Origin: Rhizobium sp. NXC24
Lineage (GTDB): Bacteria; Pseudomonadota; Alphaproteobacteria; Rhizobiales; Rhizobiaceae
Direction: 5' to 3'
Length of the DNA: 64,000 nucleotides
NCBI RefSeq assembly: GCF_002944315.1
Contig: NZ_CP024314.1
Span: 372,001-436,000 of the forward strand
Part shown: one piece after another, positions 1-9,524 of the stretch
Numbering within the stretch: the first letter of the stretch is position 1
Layout of the letters: every line of letters begins with the position of its first letter
Notes under the pieces: generated by a model
Seen by the model: the letters and a program-made list of their open reading frames with translations, nothing else
What the model was told of the DNA's origin: nothing
Database searches by the model: none
Position numbers and translations under genes: made by a program

Positions 1-363
1 GCGTTGGTCGCCCGCGGCAACCAGGTGCCGGTCCACTATATCCACGGCACGCATGATCGCGAGACGCATGCGATGCGCGACCATGTCCGCGCGCTTGCAG
101 CAACGGCCAAAGCGGTACGCGTCACCGATTTCCACCAGACGCCGCTTGCCGATGAAGCCGACGGCCGGGATTATGATGTGGCAGGCATTATTACCGACGA
201 CTGGCTGATCTCGAATACGCCCGTCGCCGAGGCGGACTATTATATCTGCGGGCCTCGCCTTTTCTTGCGCGCAGCGGTTACGGCGCTATCGCTTGCAGGT
301 GTGCCGTCGAGCCGCATTCACTATGAGTTCTTCGGTCCGGCCGACGAGCTGCTCGCGGCTTGA
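1..363 (+). CDS. hmp: Flavohaemoglobin (nitric oxide dioxygenase), C-terminal part
   Basis: The reading frame is open from the window edge, so the N-terminal globin domain and most of the FAD domain lie outside. The visible residues match the C-terminal NAD(P)H-binding half of flavohaemoglobins: an early VHYIHGTHDRETHAMRD stretch, YYICGPRLFLRA (the family's CGP motif) and the closing IHYEFFGPADEL. Flavohaemoglobin oxidises nitric oxide to nitrate in the cytoplasm, using NAD(P)H and O2. An intrinsic terminator follows at once, so this is the last gene of its unit. A ferredoxin-reductase-type flavoprotein with the same fold is the alternative, but the EFFGP ending favours Hmp. Confidence 0.85.
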   Translation, partial: ALVARGNQVPVHYIHGTHDRETHAMRDHVRALAATAKAVRVTDFHQTPLADEADGRDYDVAGIITDDWLISNTPVAEADYYICGPRLFLRAAVTALSLAGVPSSRIHYEFFGPADELLAA

Positions 364-391
364 GGGAATTGTTCAGGTAGAAGCCGTTCTG

Positions 392-431
392 CGAAGGGAG
401 CCGGTGGCTCCCTTCGCGTTCGAATTTTTGG
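392..431 (+). terminator. Intrinsic terminator after hmp
   Basis: A perfect 11-bp stem (CGAAGGGAGCC / GGCTCCCTTCG, 392-402 and 406-416) with a 3-base loop is followed by a T-rich run ending in TTTTT. It lies 29 bp after the hmp stop and overlaps nothing on the plus strand. The convergent bgsA gene ends at 432, so the hairpin may also stop that transcript. Confidence 0.8.
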
Positions 432-2426
432 CTACAACGTGCGCGTTCGCCCGAAGGAACGAAGCAGAAGATTGACGGAGACGGCTACCTTGTCGATGTC
501 GCGGATGTCCTGTGAATATTGACCGGTGTAGAGCTTCACGATCATTTTGTCGCGATCGGATTCGCTGAGTTCGAAATGCAGATGAAGATAGTAAGCTTGC
601 CGATCGCCGCCGCGGGCTATGCTTCTTCGCCGCTGAGTGACCTGTTTGAGTTCCGATCTGAATGGCGCAAAGCCATCAAACTTCAGCATGACGGATCGAG
701 ACTGAAACTGGGTTTCAACCGGCACTGCGACGACAGCCTTGTCCAGCGCGAGGCTGACGACCTGGCCAGGAATACCGTCAACCGTAGCAGCCTCTTCAAG
801 TTTGAACGCGTGAAACAATCGCCGGGGTTTTTCAAAGCAGATGAGAGAGGCGATGATCATAACGATAATATTGATACCCGCCCACAAGGCTGCGATCGGC
901 GAAAACTGTCCTTGAACATTGGTCGTCTCCGGCACAATGTTGATCAGCAGGCCGGCGGCGGTGATCGCGACCAGGCTGGCGATACAGATAAAAGTGTATC
1001 TATCGAACTGGTTTTCCTCATTGCCGCTTCCCTTCGGCGTCACCCTGAACGGCTTGCCGAACGGGCGGATCACGCTGGAAACGACAGTCGGCAGCATTCG
1101 GAACGTTGCAAATGTACCGACCGCACTTGAAATTATAGGCAGGTAGCGCGTCGGCGTTATCCATAGCATGAGCAGGAAATAGGCCGTCAGCAGCGGTATC
1201 TGATAGGAAACGTAGTCGGCAATATCGGTGAAATAAAGCGGCAGCAGCCCGAACCAGAGATAGACGATCGGGACGATCAATATCATGAAGCGGACCAGAT
1301 ATTGCACCAGCCACGACGCCGGCAGGAACATGATCCGTTGAAAGAGCGACAATCCCGGGCCGCGCAGCGGACCGTTATGCAGATACAGCGTCTGAATGCC
1401 GCCCTGACACCACCGCTCGCGCTGTACGAAATAGCCGGTTAGATTCTCGGCCGCCAGACCCATCGACAGACGCTCGTTCAAGTAGCGTGTCTTGTAGCCC
1501 ACGTTGAGCATAGACAGCGTGGTCAGCAAATCCTCCGTGATGGACTCCGTTGGAAAGCCACCAATTGCGTCAATCGCTTTGCGGCGGGCGATTGAACACG
1601 AGCCGCAGCAAAAACTGACATCCCACACGTCTCTGCTAGGAGCGATCTCGTCGAAAAACAGGCGCTGCTCATCCGGCCAGATATTCTCCAGCCCGAGGTT
1701 CGACTGCACCGGATCGGCATTGAAAAAATGTTGCGGCGTTTGAACGATGCCGATGCTTTCATCGGAAAAGAAAGGCAGAGTTCGACGCAGAAAATGCCGG
1801 TAAGGCACAAAATCCGCGTCGAAAACCGCGACGAAATCGCCCGAACTGACCTTCAGCCCGTTGTTCATATTGCCCGCTTTGGCGTGCGAATTATCGCCAC
1901 GCGTGACATGAATTGCGTTCTTTTCTTCGCAAAACCTCTTGAGCCAGTCTCGGCGCTGGTCGTCGAGCACGTATACCCTGAGCTTGTCGGCCGGGTAATC
2001 GAGCGACAACGCACCGACGATGGTTCTTTCGAGCACGTCGAGCGGTTCGTTATAGGTGGGAATGAAGACGTCCACCGTCGGCAGCTCTCGCTGGTCACGG
2101 GCAAAGAAGACACGCGCCAGCTTGTCTGCTTCGGCACTCCGATCGACATAACGGCTCATCAGCACGAGAAAAAGTACAACCTCGGTAAAGGCCAACATCT
2201 CCACGAGGAAGACAAACCATACCCAATAGAAATTGAGGCCGTCATAGGGGTAGGGAAGAACGGTTTCCGTCAGCCGCCAAAGGATGTAGCGCAATGCGAT
2301 GGCTGCAACGAGCGCGCAGGTAACTGCCCGCGTCCAGGTATGGTGACGCGACCAATTGAATGGCCCTAAGAGAAAGAGGGCCAGAACCAGAAAGGTCGGA
2401 GCCAGCGCTAGAAGATACTGAACCAC
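432..2426 (-). CDS. bgsA: Membrane beta-glucan synthase, BgsA-type GT2
   Basis: Processive family-2 glycosyltransferase of 664 residues in the inner membrane. Predicted membrane segments lie near residues 5-22, 34-50 and 68-90, with a C-terminal cluster from about 350. The catalytic signature is complete: DD at 155-156, DAD at 203-205, TED at 297-299 and QRERW at 335-339. There is no PilZ domain; the C-terminal soluble tail (about 560-664) sits where c-di-GMP control of rhizobial BgsA has been reported. Sequence and the partner bgsB match the Sinorhizobium/Rhizobium mixed-linkage beta-glucan synthase better than cellulose BcsA, which carries PilZ. The start is a GTG inside the end of bgsB (19-bp overlap), so translation is probably coupled. 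Curdlan synthase is the nearest alternative. Confidence 0.8.
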   Translation of the reverse strand: MVQYLLALAPTFLVLALFLLGPFNWSRHHTWTRAVTCALVAAIALRYILWRLTETVLPYPYDGLNFYWVWFVFLVEMLAFTEVVLFLVLMSRYVDRSAEADKLARVFFARDQRELPTVDVFIPTYNEPLDVLERTIVGALSLDYPADKLRVYVLDDQRRDWLKRFCEEKNAIHVTRGDNSHAKAGNMNNGLKVSSGDFVAVFDADFVPYRHFLRRTLPFFSDESIGIVQTPQHFFNADPVQSNLGLENIWPDEQRLFFDEIAPSRDVWDVSFCCGSCSIARRKAIDAIGGFPTESITEDLLTTLSMLNVGYKTRYLNERLSMGLAAENLTGYFVQRERWCQGGIQTLYLHNGPLRGPGLSLFQRIMFLPASWLVQYLVRFMILIVPIVYLWFGLLPLYFTDIADYVSYQIPLLTAYFLLMLWITPTRYLPIISSAVGTFATFRMLPTVVSSVIRPFGKPFRVTPKGSGNEENQFDRYTFICIASLVAITAAGLLINIVPETTNVQGQFSPIAALWAGINIIVMIIASLICFEKPRRLFHAFKLEEAATVDGIPGQVVSLALDKAVVAVPVETQFQSRSVMLKFDGFAPFRSELKQVTQRRRSIARGGDRQAYYLHLHFELSESDRDKMIVKLYTGQYSQDIRDIDKVAVSVNLLLRSFGRTRTL

Positions 2427-3640
2427 AGGTTTTTAACCCAATTCGTCAAGCCAATCCCGTGTTTGGGAAACCGTACCTGCACCGTTCGCCCGACCTGACA
2501 GAAATTCGCGAAGTCGTCGTTCATAAAGGACGGCTCGAGGCGAACCCGAATGCGGGCATTACGCTGTGACGATGCTGGCAGACTGGCCGCAAAGGAATCG
2601 CTCTCGACAGCCGCCGAACTGCCTTTTACGGAAACGACCGTGCCATCGAAGACATCGGTGCGGCCGAACAGTCGCACCTGCGCGGTAAGTCCAGGATAAA
2701 TCTCGTCATAGTCGACCTCGGGAACAAGGATATCGACAAATAGCTCTCGGCAGTCGAGTAGGCGCATCAATTCGTTGTTGAGCACGACATTGGAGCCGTT
2801 GACGATGGTCCTGCTCCAAATCACACCATCGAATGGTGCTGTTGCGGTTGCGGATTCAAGGTTGCCCACGCGGTTGCGTTCTTCGATCAACTGCTTTTCG
2901 ACTTCGGCGGCGCGTGTCTCGTTTTCCGCTATGCGTGAGTCCAAGTCACCGATGCGAACGATGACGTCGTCCTGGCGTTGTCGCGAATAGGGCACATCAT
3001 TCTGCCCGTCGCCGAACACGAAGATGCCTTGGCGAATGGCATCGAGCCTCTGCTCCAACTGATCGACGGTCAAATTGCTGATTTCGACCTCCCCGCCGGT
3101 CGCAGCTCCGGCGGCACGCGCGGCTTCAACCATCCTCTGCGTGAGAATACCTTTTGACTCCAGGTCCATCCGGCGGCTTAGGTCGACCTGCGCGGCAAGA
3201 TCCTGGGCCTGGGAGACCTCGACTTTCTTTCTCAGTATCTCCACTTCCCGTTCCAGATTGGAAATTGTGGCCTGCTTGAAAATTTCCAACCGTTTGGATA
3301 GCTGCTCGCGAAGTCCGGAAAGCTCGTCCCGCTCCTTTTTCAGCGCCACCACGCGGTCGCGCGCAGTGTTGCGGTCTGCTTCCAGCGAAGCAAGGATTGC
3401 ACGATTGACGCGTGGGTTTTTGATATCTGCAAGTGTCTGACCCTCTTTGACAGGGGTACCAACCTTAGCAGGCTCTCCTTCAATCACACCGTCAATAGGG
3501 GAATTGACGACAGCGAAGCGGGCATTGACCGTGCCGTCACGGCTCGTAAAGCCGGTGATTGCCGGTAGCGAGACGATAACAGCGATCGCCAGCAGCAGCA
3601 GTCCGACACTGATACGTGTAATGCGATGATTTAAGATCAT
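2408..3640 (-). CDS. bgsB: Membrane-fusion partner of the glucan synthase, BgsB-type
   Basis: 410-residue HlyD-type protein. One N-terminal membrane anchor (about 7-30) is followed by a half-lipoyl segment (PIDGVIEGEPAKVGTPVKEGQ), a long coiled coil (about 75-250) and a second lipoyl/barrel part (APFDGVIWS onward). Such proteins link an inner-membrane synthase to the outer envelope, here probably guiding the nascent glucan. It is the first gene of a two-gene unit with bgsA. The preceding 244 bp hold the promoter; a small inverted repeat CTAAAT-N8-ATTTAG lies near 3710. Taken alone it could be any type-I secretion or efflux adaptor; the overlap with the GT2 gene decides the call. Confidence 0.75.
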   Translation of the reverse strand: MILNHRITRISVGLLLLAIAVIVSLPAITGFTSRDGTVNARFAVVNSPIDGVIEGEPAKVGTPVKEGQTLADIKNPRVNRAILASLEADRNTARDRVVALKKERDELSGLREQLSKRLEIFKQATISNLEREVEILRKKVEVSQAQDLAAQVDLSRRMDLESKGILTQRMVEAARAAGAATGGEVEISNLTVDQLEQRLDAIRQGIFVFGDGQNDVPYSRQRQDDVIVRIGDLDSRIAENETRAAEVEKQLIEERNRVGNLESATATAPFDGVIWSRTIVNGSNVVLNNELMRLLDCRELFVDILVPEVDYDEIYPGLTAQVRLFGRTDVFDGTVVSVKGSSAAVESDSFAASLPASSQRNARIRVRLEPSFMNDDFANFCQVGRTVQVRFPKHGIGLTNWVKNLWFSIF

Positions 3641-3884
3641 GTTGCCAAACGAAGAAACCGCGTTGAGAGCCCTGCGCGTCGCCGAATCATTTTCGACAAC
3701 AATTACAACTAAATCTTGCGTAATTTAGCGTAACGAAAATTAGCAGGCAAGTGACGGTCGCAAAATATGGATAACGAAAAGCGGGTGCGGCGCGCGTGCA
3801 TCAGTTGAACGTTGACGCGTCCTTTATTGCAAGGAAGCCGGCTACGATCGGACATTTTGATGGAAGATGTGGTACAGGAGCAGC

Positions 3885-5441
3885 CTAAGCCGTTTTGAGG
3901 ATCTCCGCGCGATCCCTCAGATATGTCATCGTGTCGGAAAATGGCATGGCTTTTCCGAAAAGGTAGCCCTGTCCGATATCGCATCCCGCACGTAGGAAAT
4001 ATGCCAGTTGGGTATTGTCCTCGATGCCTTCGACGGTCGTCTTCACATCCAGGCCTTGGCTCATCATGAGCAGCGCTTGAACAATTTTCTCATGGCGGTC
4101 GTCGTGCTCGCGGGCGGATCTGACGAAGCTTTTGTCAATTTTGATCTTGTCGAACTGGTATCGTGCAAGCTGCGCCAAGCTGGAATAGCCGGTGCCGAAA
4201 TCGTCCAGTGCGATTTGTATGCCCGCGTTGTGAAGATCCCCAATAATTGCGGCAGCGAGATCCGGATCGCGGATCAACGCATTCTCGGTGATCTCGACTT
4301 CCAGCCGGGACGCCGGCAAGCCTGCGTCATCAAGAATTTCCAGAATTCGAGACACAAGAAGCCGGTCATCCATTTGAACAGCCGAGACGTTGAACGAAAG
4401 CGATACGTCCTCCGGCCATGATCTGGCGTTCTCGCAAGCTGTCTTGAGGAGCTGCAGAAAAAGCGGCGTCATCAAGCCGGTTTCTTCCGCTATGGGAATG
4501 AACAATTGTGGCGAAACGCCTGTGCCGTCGTCCAGCGTCCACCGGGCAAGCGCCTCGAAACCGCACACCTTTCCAGACCGCAGATCAATGAGGGGCTGAT
4601 AAAATGGCTCGATGCGACCTTCTGTGATCGCCGTTCGAAGTTCGCCCTCAAGCTTTGCACGTGCGGTGACTTTAAGCTGCATTTCCTCGGAGAATCGCAG
4701 CGCGATGTTGGCGCCTGCGCTCTTGGCTTCGTAGAGTGCGATATCAGAACGATGGCAAACATCCTGCAGTTCATGGCCATGCTCCGGCCAGCGAGCGTAA
4801 CCAACGCTCGCTCCGACCTGGCAGGATATCGGCCCGATGTGGATGGGCCGGCTGAGCGCATGGATCAGCAGATTTGCGAACTTTTCGTCTTTCTCTGGGA
4901 CCAGTCCCCTGGCTATGACGATGAATTCATCGCCTCCGAGACGAAAAACGCATGATTCCTCGGCAAATGCCGATAGTCTTTTTGCGACTTCCTGCAGAAG
5001 CCTGTCGCCTCCCTGATGGCCGACCAGATCATTGACCTTCTTGAAGCTGTCCAGGTCAACGGAAAAAATCGTCGCCGTCGGCACCAAATTGTCGTCATCT
5101 TCGGTCGTGGGCTTCACGATCTCGAATTTGTCGAAAGCATATCTGTTCGGAAGGCGCGTGAGGTGATCGTGGGTGGCAATCCAGTGTGCCCGCTTTCCCT
5201 GTTCTTCCTGACGCAGCATCTCTTTGCGCAGATCGAGGATTCGCAGAAGCGAATAGATAAAGCTTGCGGCGCCGGGGATGATGAATGTCAGGAACAGAAC
5301 AGCGATCGTGCCGTCGCCAAGGGGTCTCAACCAACCAAAAAATGTTCCATGCCAAAGCAAGCCAATGATCCACAACAGGGATGAACCAGAGGCGAGGACA
5401 GCAAGTTGCTTTCCCGCTTTGCTTTCGAAAAATTCACGCAT
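3885..5441 (-). CDS. Membrane GGDEF-EAL cyclic-di-GMP protein
   Basis: 518 residues: two N-terminal membrane segments (about 13-34 and 43-68), then a GGDEF domain (GGDEF at 169-173) and an EAL domain (EAL at 296-298). Both signatures are intact, as are the EAL-domain motifs EITENAL, DDFGTGYSS and KIDKSFV, so synthesis and hydrolysis of c-di-GMP are both possible. The RxxD inhibitory site is absent at its usual place before GGDEF. It lies directly upstream of bgsBA in the same orientation (244-bp gap). Because BgsA-type synthases are activated by c-di-GMP, local control of glucan production is a reasonable inference. Which activity dominates cannot be read from the sequence. Confidence 0.88.
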   Translation of the reverse strand: MREFFESKAGKQLAVLASGSSLLWIIGLLWHGTFFGWLRPLGDGTIAVLFLTFIIPGAASFIYSLLRILDLRKEMLRQEEQGKRAHWIATHDHLTRLPNRYAFDKFEIVKPTTEDDDNLVPTATIFSVDLDSFKKVNDLVGHQGGDRLLQEVAKRLSAFAEESCVFRLGGDEFIVIARGLVPEKDEKFANLLIHALSRPIHIGPISCQVGASVGYARWPEHGHELQDVCHRSDIALYEAKSAGANIALRFSEEMQLKVTARAKLEGELRTAITEGRIEPFYQPLIDLRSGKVCGFEALARWTLDDGTGVSPQLFIPIAEETGLMTPLFLQLLKTACENARSWPEDVSLSFNVSAVQMDDRLLVSRILEILDDAGLPASRLEVEITENALIRDPDLAAAIIGDLHNAGIQIALDDFGTGYSSLAQLARYQFDKIKIDKSFVRSAREHDDRHEKIVQALLMMSQGLDVKTTVEGIEDNTQLAYFLRAGCDIGQGYLFGKAMPFSDTMTYLRDRAEILKTA

Positions 5442-5723
5442 CCTCTTCCCCGCAAGCTATCCGGCATTATGAAAGATGATGTTACATTAGCGTGCAATCA
5501 TGAGCGCCGGTGTCGCTGTGATTGTGCTACTCTGTGCCCAGCGGATTAAATTTTTCCAAATCATGTCTAGATTTCTTCGAAACTCGGGTCCGAGGGAGTT
5601 TCATCACTATTTGCTACCGCTTGCCTAAATTATTGACGATCGACGCTGTCGCGAATGGGAACAATACCAGTCGGAGGGGATTCAAATCTGAGTAAGTCAA
5701 GAACTGCGATGGAGGATGAACCA

Positions 5724-6107
5724 ATGACAATCGTGGAGGAATATCGGGCGTTGAAGCGGCAGCCGCGCAATTCTGCAGAGGGGCTGGAAACATTTCGTGG
5801 AAAGAAGCCGGTCGTCGTCATTGTCAGTGATCTGGCACGAGAGGCAGGTCGCGAACAAGAGCGGCTCATTCTTAGGGATCGCCGACGCCTTGAAGAGGCC
5901 AATCTGGCGGTGGTGCGCGTGCATGACGGCAAGGTGACGCCTATATTCGGCGCTGGGAGCGGATTGCGGCCCAAGATAGTTCGTGCGCAACTCGACGCCA
6001 ATTCGGTGGTCGATTTTTGCGTCGCGCTGGTCAGCAAGGAGGGTGAGGTGCTGTTTCGGTCCGCAAAGCCGACCGACAGCGATTTGCTCTTCGCTTTCCT
6101 AGAATAA
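5724..6107 (+). CDS. Small DUF4174-like protein
   Basis: 127 residues from the ATG preceded by GGAGGA 7 bp upstream; a longer in-frame start at 5655 has no ribosome site. The sequence has a thioredoxin-like layout (FRGKKPVVVIVSD near the N-terminus, then FCVALVSKEGEVLFRS and a short C-terminal helix) resembling DUF4174 proteins of alphaproteobacteria, but no CxxC pair is present. No signal peptide is evident. Its role is unknown. It stands alone, divergent from the GGDEF-EAL gene and convergent with the chemoreceptor gene. Confidence 0.55.
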   Translation: MTIVEEYRALKRQPRNSAEGLETFRGKKPVVVIVSDLAREAGREQERLILRDRRRLEEANLAVVRVHDGKVTPIFGAGSGLRPKIVRAQLDANSVVDFCVALVSKEGEVLFRSAKPTDSDLLFAFLE

Positions 6108-6235
6108 TTTTCTCGGCGTTCCAACCGCTGCGGGTGGCAGGCCGGTAAGCGGCGACCGCCGCGTGGCTGATGGAACTCCTCCCAGGATACACTGGTGTTT
6201 GCCATGGCTCTCCGCCCTTCGAGAGCACCTGCCGG

Positions 6236-8101
6236 CTATGCAGTCATTCTACGCGCTGGCGCCACAGGCTCGTGGCGCTGCTGTAGTTTCGGGGCAAGGG
6301 TCGCGGCCGTTTGGCTGGCTGCGCCGATCCGGAAGCGGCCGAGAAGATTGAAGAGAGCTTCAGCTTCGTTCGCAAGGCTATGGCTGGCAGCGTTCGATTC
6401 CACGACCATGGACGTATTCTGCTGCGTGCCTTGATCTATGGTGTTGACCGCCTGGTTGATTTCCTTGAGGCCGGTTGCCTGTTCTCGCGACGCGTCGACG
6501 ATTGCCGCCACGTTGACATTTATGGCCTCCACCTGTTGGCCGATCAGATCGAGCGCCTGGCCGGTTTCCCCCACAAGTGTCACGCCGTTTTTCACCTGCT
6601 CGCCGGAGGTGTTGATCAAGGTCTTGATCTCCTTGGCGGCGCCGGCCGAGCGTTGCGCAAGCTCGCGGACTTCCTGAGCAACGACGGCAAAACCCTTGCC
6701 GGCTTCTCCGGCGCGCGCAGCTTCGACACCCGCATTCAGTGCCAGAAGGTTCGTCTGGAAAGCAATATCGTCGATGACACCGATAATGTTCGAAATCTCG
6801 TTCGAGGATGCCTCGATCTCACCCATCGCAGTGATTGCCCGGCGAACGATATCACCCGATTTTTCCGCATTTTCCCGAGCCGTGACGACCAGCCGGCCGG
6901 CCTCGTCGGCGCGGCGGCTGGAATCCGTGACGGTCGTGGTGATCTGCTCGAGGGCTGCCGCGGTCTCCTCGACCGAGGCAGCTTGCTGTTCCGTTCGTTT
7001 GGATAGATCGCCGGTTGCCGACCGGACACGATTGGAACCGGTTGCGATCGCCTGTGCGTTCTGGCCGACCTTGCGCAAGGCATCCTCAAGCTGCTCCACC
7101 GCAGCGTTGAAGTCTCGGCGCACAAGGTCGAGCGGCGGCGCGAAGGCAACGTCTATCCGGTGTGTGAGATTGCCGCTGGCGAGCTGGCCCAACCCGCTGG
7201 CGATCGCATCGACCGCGAGCTTGATATCTGCCGCCTCCCGCGCACGGACATGTTCCTGCTCCGCGCGTCCCTGTTCGGAAAGTGTGCGATTGACCTCTGC
7301 CTCAGCCTCGAGCCGCTGATGTTCTTGAGCCTTCGCCTTGAACACGGCAACGGACTTCGCCATCGCGCCGATTTCATCGGAGCGTTCGGAATGGGGCACT
7401 CCCTTGGTGTAGTCGCCACCGGCAAGCACACCCATATAGGCCCTCATGCTTTCCAGTGGCACGATGGCCCGGCGCCGCAATAGCAATGTTCCGGCAAGCA
7501 GCAACAATATGGATCCGCCAGCAGCGGAGAGCGAGAAGATTGTCCAACGATTTATCTCTTCTCGGGCGCCCTTCTCCTGGCCCGACAGAAACTCGTTCGA
7601 GCTGGTCACCAGTTCCTCGACGGCATCCTGATGCAGGTGAAACGTGCCCTTGAGATGAACGAGCAGATCCTTGACCTTTGCCGTATCCTTAGCCGCCAAA
7701 GCAGGGAGAATCTCCCGGTCCATTTCCTGCCAGAAGACATCGGATTTGGTCAGCACCGTATTGGCCAGCTGATCCTTCAGATTCTGTGGCAAGCTGGAGG
7801 TTTGCCAGTAAGCGCGGCGCTCATTGTAGTCGAGGTGGAGTTTGGCGATTTTGGCCGCATTCGCCTCGGCGACCTCCGGAAAATCACTGGCTTCCAAAGC
7901 CAGCATGTAGGATTCCACCACGAAAAGCGGCGGGGGCAGAATATCGGCAACGAGATCTTTTCCGTTGACGACCTGCTCATAGATCGGTCCGTTCACTTTG
8001 AGCCGGTTCAAGGCGACCTGCTGCAGCCCTGTCGAGCCGGCAAGCCCTATGGTCATCACGACACCGAAAGCAATAAGGCTTTTTGCAATACTAATGCTCA
8101 T
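6236..8101 (-). CDS. Methyl-accepting chemotaxis protein
   Basis: 621 residues. A first membrane segment (about 7-26), a periplasmic helical-bundle sensor region of about 160 residues, a second membrane segment (about 188-208) and a HAMP domain are followed by a second HAMP-like stretch (about 290-340) and the signalling domain. The hairpin tip core [20 protein letters not shown] is intact and is followed by [18 protein letters not shown]. The sensor resembles the four-helix type and shows no Cache fold. The tail ends in RRMTA and lacks a CheR/CheB-binding pentapeptide of the xWxxF type. No other chemotaxis genes are nearby, so it is probably an orphan receptor feeding a remote Che system. 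The ligand is unknown. Confidence 0.92.
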   Translation of the reverse strand: MSISIAKSLIAFGVVMTIGLAGSTGLQQVALNRLKVNGPIYEQVVNGKDLVADILPPPLFVVESYMLALEASDFPEVAEANAAKIAKLHLDYNERRAYWQTSSLPQNLKDQLANTVLTKSDVFWQEMDREILPALAAKDTAKVKDLLVHLKGTFHLHQDAVEELVTSSNEFLSGQEKGAREEINRWTIFSLSAAGGSILLLLAGTLLLRRRAIVPLESMRAYMGVLAGGDYTKGVPHSERSDEIGAMAKSVAVFKAKAQEHQRLEAEAEVNRTLSEQGRAEQEHVRAREAADIKLAVDAIASGLGQLASGNLTHRIDVAFAPPLDLVRRDFNAAVEQLEDALRKVGQNAQAIATGSNRVRSATGDLSKRTEQQAASVEETAAALEQITTTVTDSSRRADEAGRLVVTARENAEKSGDIVRRAITAMGEIEASSNEISNIIGVIDDIAFQTNLLALNAGVEAARAGEAGKGFAVVAQEVRELAQRSAGAAKEIKTLINTSGEQVKNGVTLVGETGQALDLIGQQVEAINVNVAAIVDASREQATGLKEINQAVNTIDQGTQQNTSMVVESNAASHSLANEAEALFNLLGRFRIGAASQTAATLAPKLQQRHEPVAPARRMTA

Positions 8102-8511
8102 AATGTTCGCCCTAATAAAAATAAAATTTGTATTCGAGTAACTTGCTTAAATTGTGTTTAATAATGGTTTAATTTTCCGGAAATATTCGTCAAATGGATA
8201 GGTTCAGCGTCTTTTGTTGTGTCTTTGACAAAGACTTGAACTGTCGGCTGACCGGTCCAGCGGCTTGTTTTGTGCCCCTCGCTGGATTCATCGGCGGCTT
8301 CTCCGATCCGAACGGCGCACGAATCTATATTCACTTCCCTGTCGCACGACACGCACTGCGCATTTGCGCCCATGCGCAGGCCAGCCAGCATCTCCTTGAG
8401 AGCTGCTGGCCGATCTCAGGTTCGGATTGTCGCCGTCCCCTGGCCTAAAGTCCGCAGGGCGTTCGCGGAAAGCAAAGCGCGTTTCGGCTTTGTCGCTCAG
8501 CCTTGCAAGAA
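8102..8511. other. Gap without a recognised gene
   Basis: 410 bp between the chemoreceptor start and the IclR gene stop. The first 60 bp are AT-rich (8105-8170) and probably carry the chemoreceptor promoter. The rest has only short overlapping open frames without ribosome sites or recognisable motifs, and no RNA or repeat was seen. Confidence 0.4.
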
Positions 8512-9300
8512 CTATGAAGCTCGCTTCGGCCGTGCTGGGGTCTGGTACAGGCCGAGGGCTGCCTTTTTCAAGCAGGCGAGATAGCGGTCCCGGTTCGCAA
8601 GGCCATCGTCGCGCGGCGTAACGAGGCAGAGCGTTCCGGCTGTATGACCGTCCTCGCCGTGTACCGGTACGGCAAAACAGTGCGTGAAGCTGTCGACGAT
8701 GCTGTTGAAGGTGAAGAAGCCTTCGCGCTCGGCCTGACGCACCTCGGCGATGAAGGTCTTGGGGTCGAGCCATTCGCCGCTGGGCAGACGAAAATCCTCC
8801 GGCGGAATGAAGTTCAGGATTTCCTGATCCGAAAGATGCGCAATAAGCAGGCGGCCGGAGGCCGTCCACGGGATCGGAACCGACTGGCCGATATCCGTCG
8901 AGATGCGGAATGGCCGGGCGCCTTCGCGCATGCGAACGACCGTATATTTGTTATCATCCAACATGCAGAACTGCGCCGTCTCCCGCGTCTCGTCGGCAAG
9001 CTGCTCCAGCGCCGTCTCACATTCGCGGGTGAAATCGAAATGGTTCTCATAGGCCGCACCCAGGAAATAGAGCTTGCGGCCGAGGTAGACGCGGCCCTCG
9101 CCACCCGTAAATTCAAGAATACCGTTGTGCAGCAGCAGGTTGACGAGCTCGTAGACCGATGAGCGCGGCGCGCCGATCTGCGCGGCGATTTCGTTCGGCT
9201 TCAAGGCCTGCCGCTTGTGGCGCAGGAATTCGAGGATCTCGAAGGCGCGGTCGAGCCCTCGGGCGCGTTTGCCGATTGCTTCGTCCTGAACTGCATCCAT
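8512..9300 (-). CDS. IclR-family transcriptional regulator
   Basis: 262 residues from the ATG at 9300; a TTG 60 bp further upstream is also possible. The N-terminal winged helix (LDRAFEILEFLRHKRQALKPNEIAAQIGAPRSSVYELVNLLL) is followed by the effector-binding domain with TGGEGRVYLGRKLYFLG and the C-terminal CFAVPVHGEDGHTAGTLCLV. It is divergent from the transporter operon and separated from it by about 220 bp that contain a long dyad, which fits local control of the catabolic genes to the right. The inducer is unknown. Confidence 0.9.
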   Translation of the reverse strand: MDAVQDEAIGKRARGLDRAFEILEFLRHKRQALKPNEIAAQIGAPRSSVYELVNLLLHNGILEFTGGEGRVYLGRKLYFLGAAYENHFDFTRECETALEQLADETRETAQFCMLDDNKYTVVRMREGARPFRISTDIGQSVPIPWTASGRLLIAHLSDQEILNFIPPEDFRLPSGEWLDPKTFIAEVRQAEREGFFTFNSIVDSFTHCFAVPVHGEDGHTAGTLCLVTPRDDGLANRDRYLACLKKAALGLYQTPARPKRAS

Positions 9301-9437
9301 GTTGCCGAATCCCGATTCTAGTCGTGTCAAATTTTTCAAGTCGTCTCCCGCATCTGTCAATCGCTCCTACCATTCGCCGTGAACGAATTTTTTTCACCCC
9401 CCTTGCGAGGGGAAAAAATCGGCATAAGATCGCCGAC

Positions 9438-9473
9438 GTCCGGTATATAGATCATATGTACATTATAGCGGAC
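9438..9473. promoter_or_regulatory. Candidate operator between iclR-type gene and importer operon
   Basis: Near-perfect dyad: GTCCGGTATA at 9438-9447 and TATAGCGGAC at 9464-9473 (9 of 10 bases match as inverted repeat), centred exactly on a CATATG. A second symmetrical element, CCCCT-TGCG-AGGGG flanked by T and A runs, lies at 9399-9412. Both are in the divergent promoter region, where an IclR dimer would be expected to bind. Assignment to this regulator is inference. Confidence 0.45.
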
Positions 9474-9524
9474 ATCACACAAATGGCAAGCCTTAAGGCT
9501 GCCACGCACAAAAAGGGGAACGAC

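Noticed and set aside
9159..9524. N-terminal extension of the binding protein
   Set aside because: It would overlap the divergent regulator gene and place residues before an obvious Sec signal.
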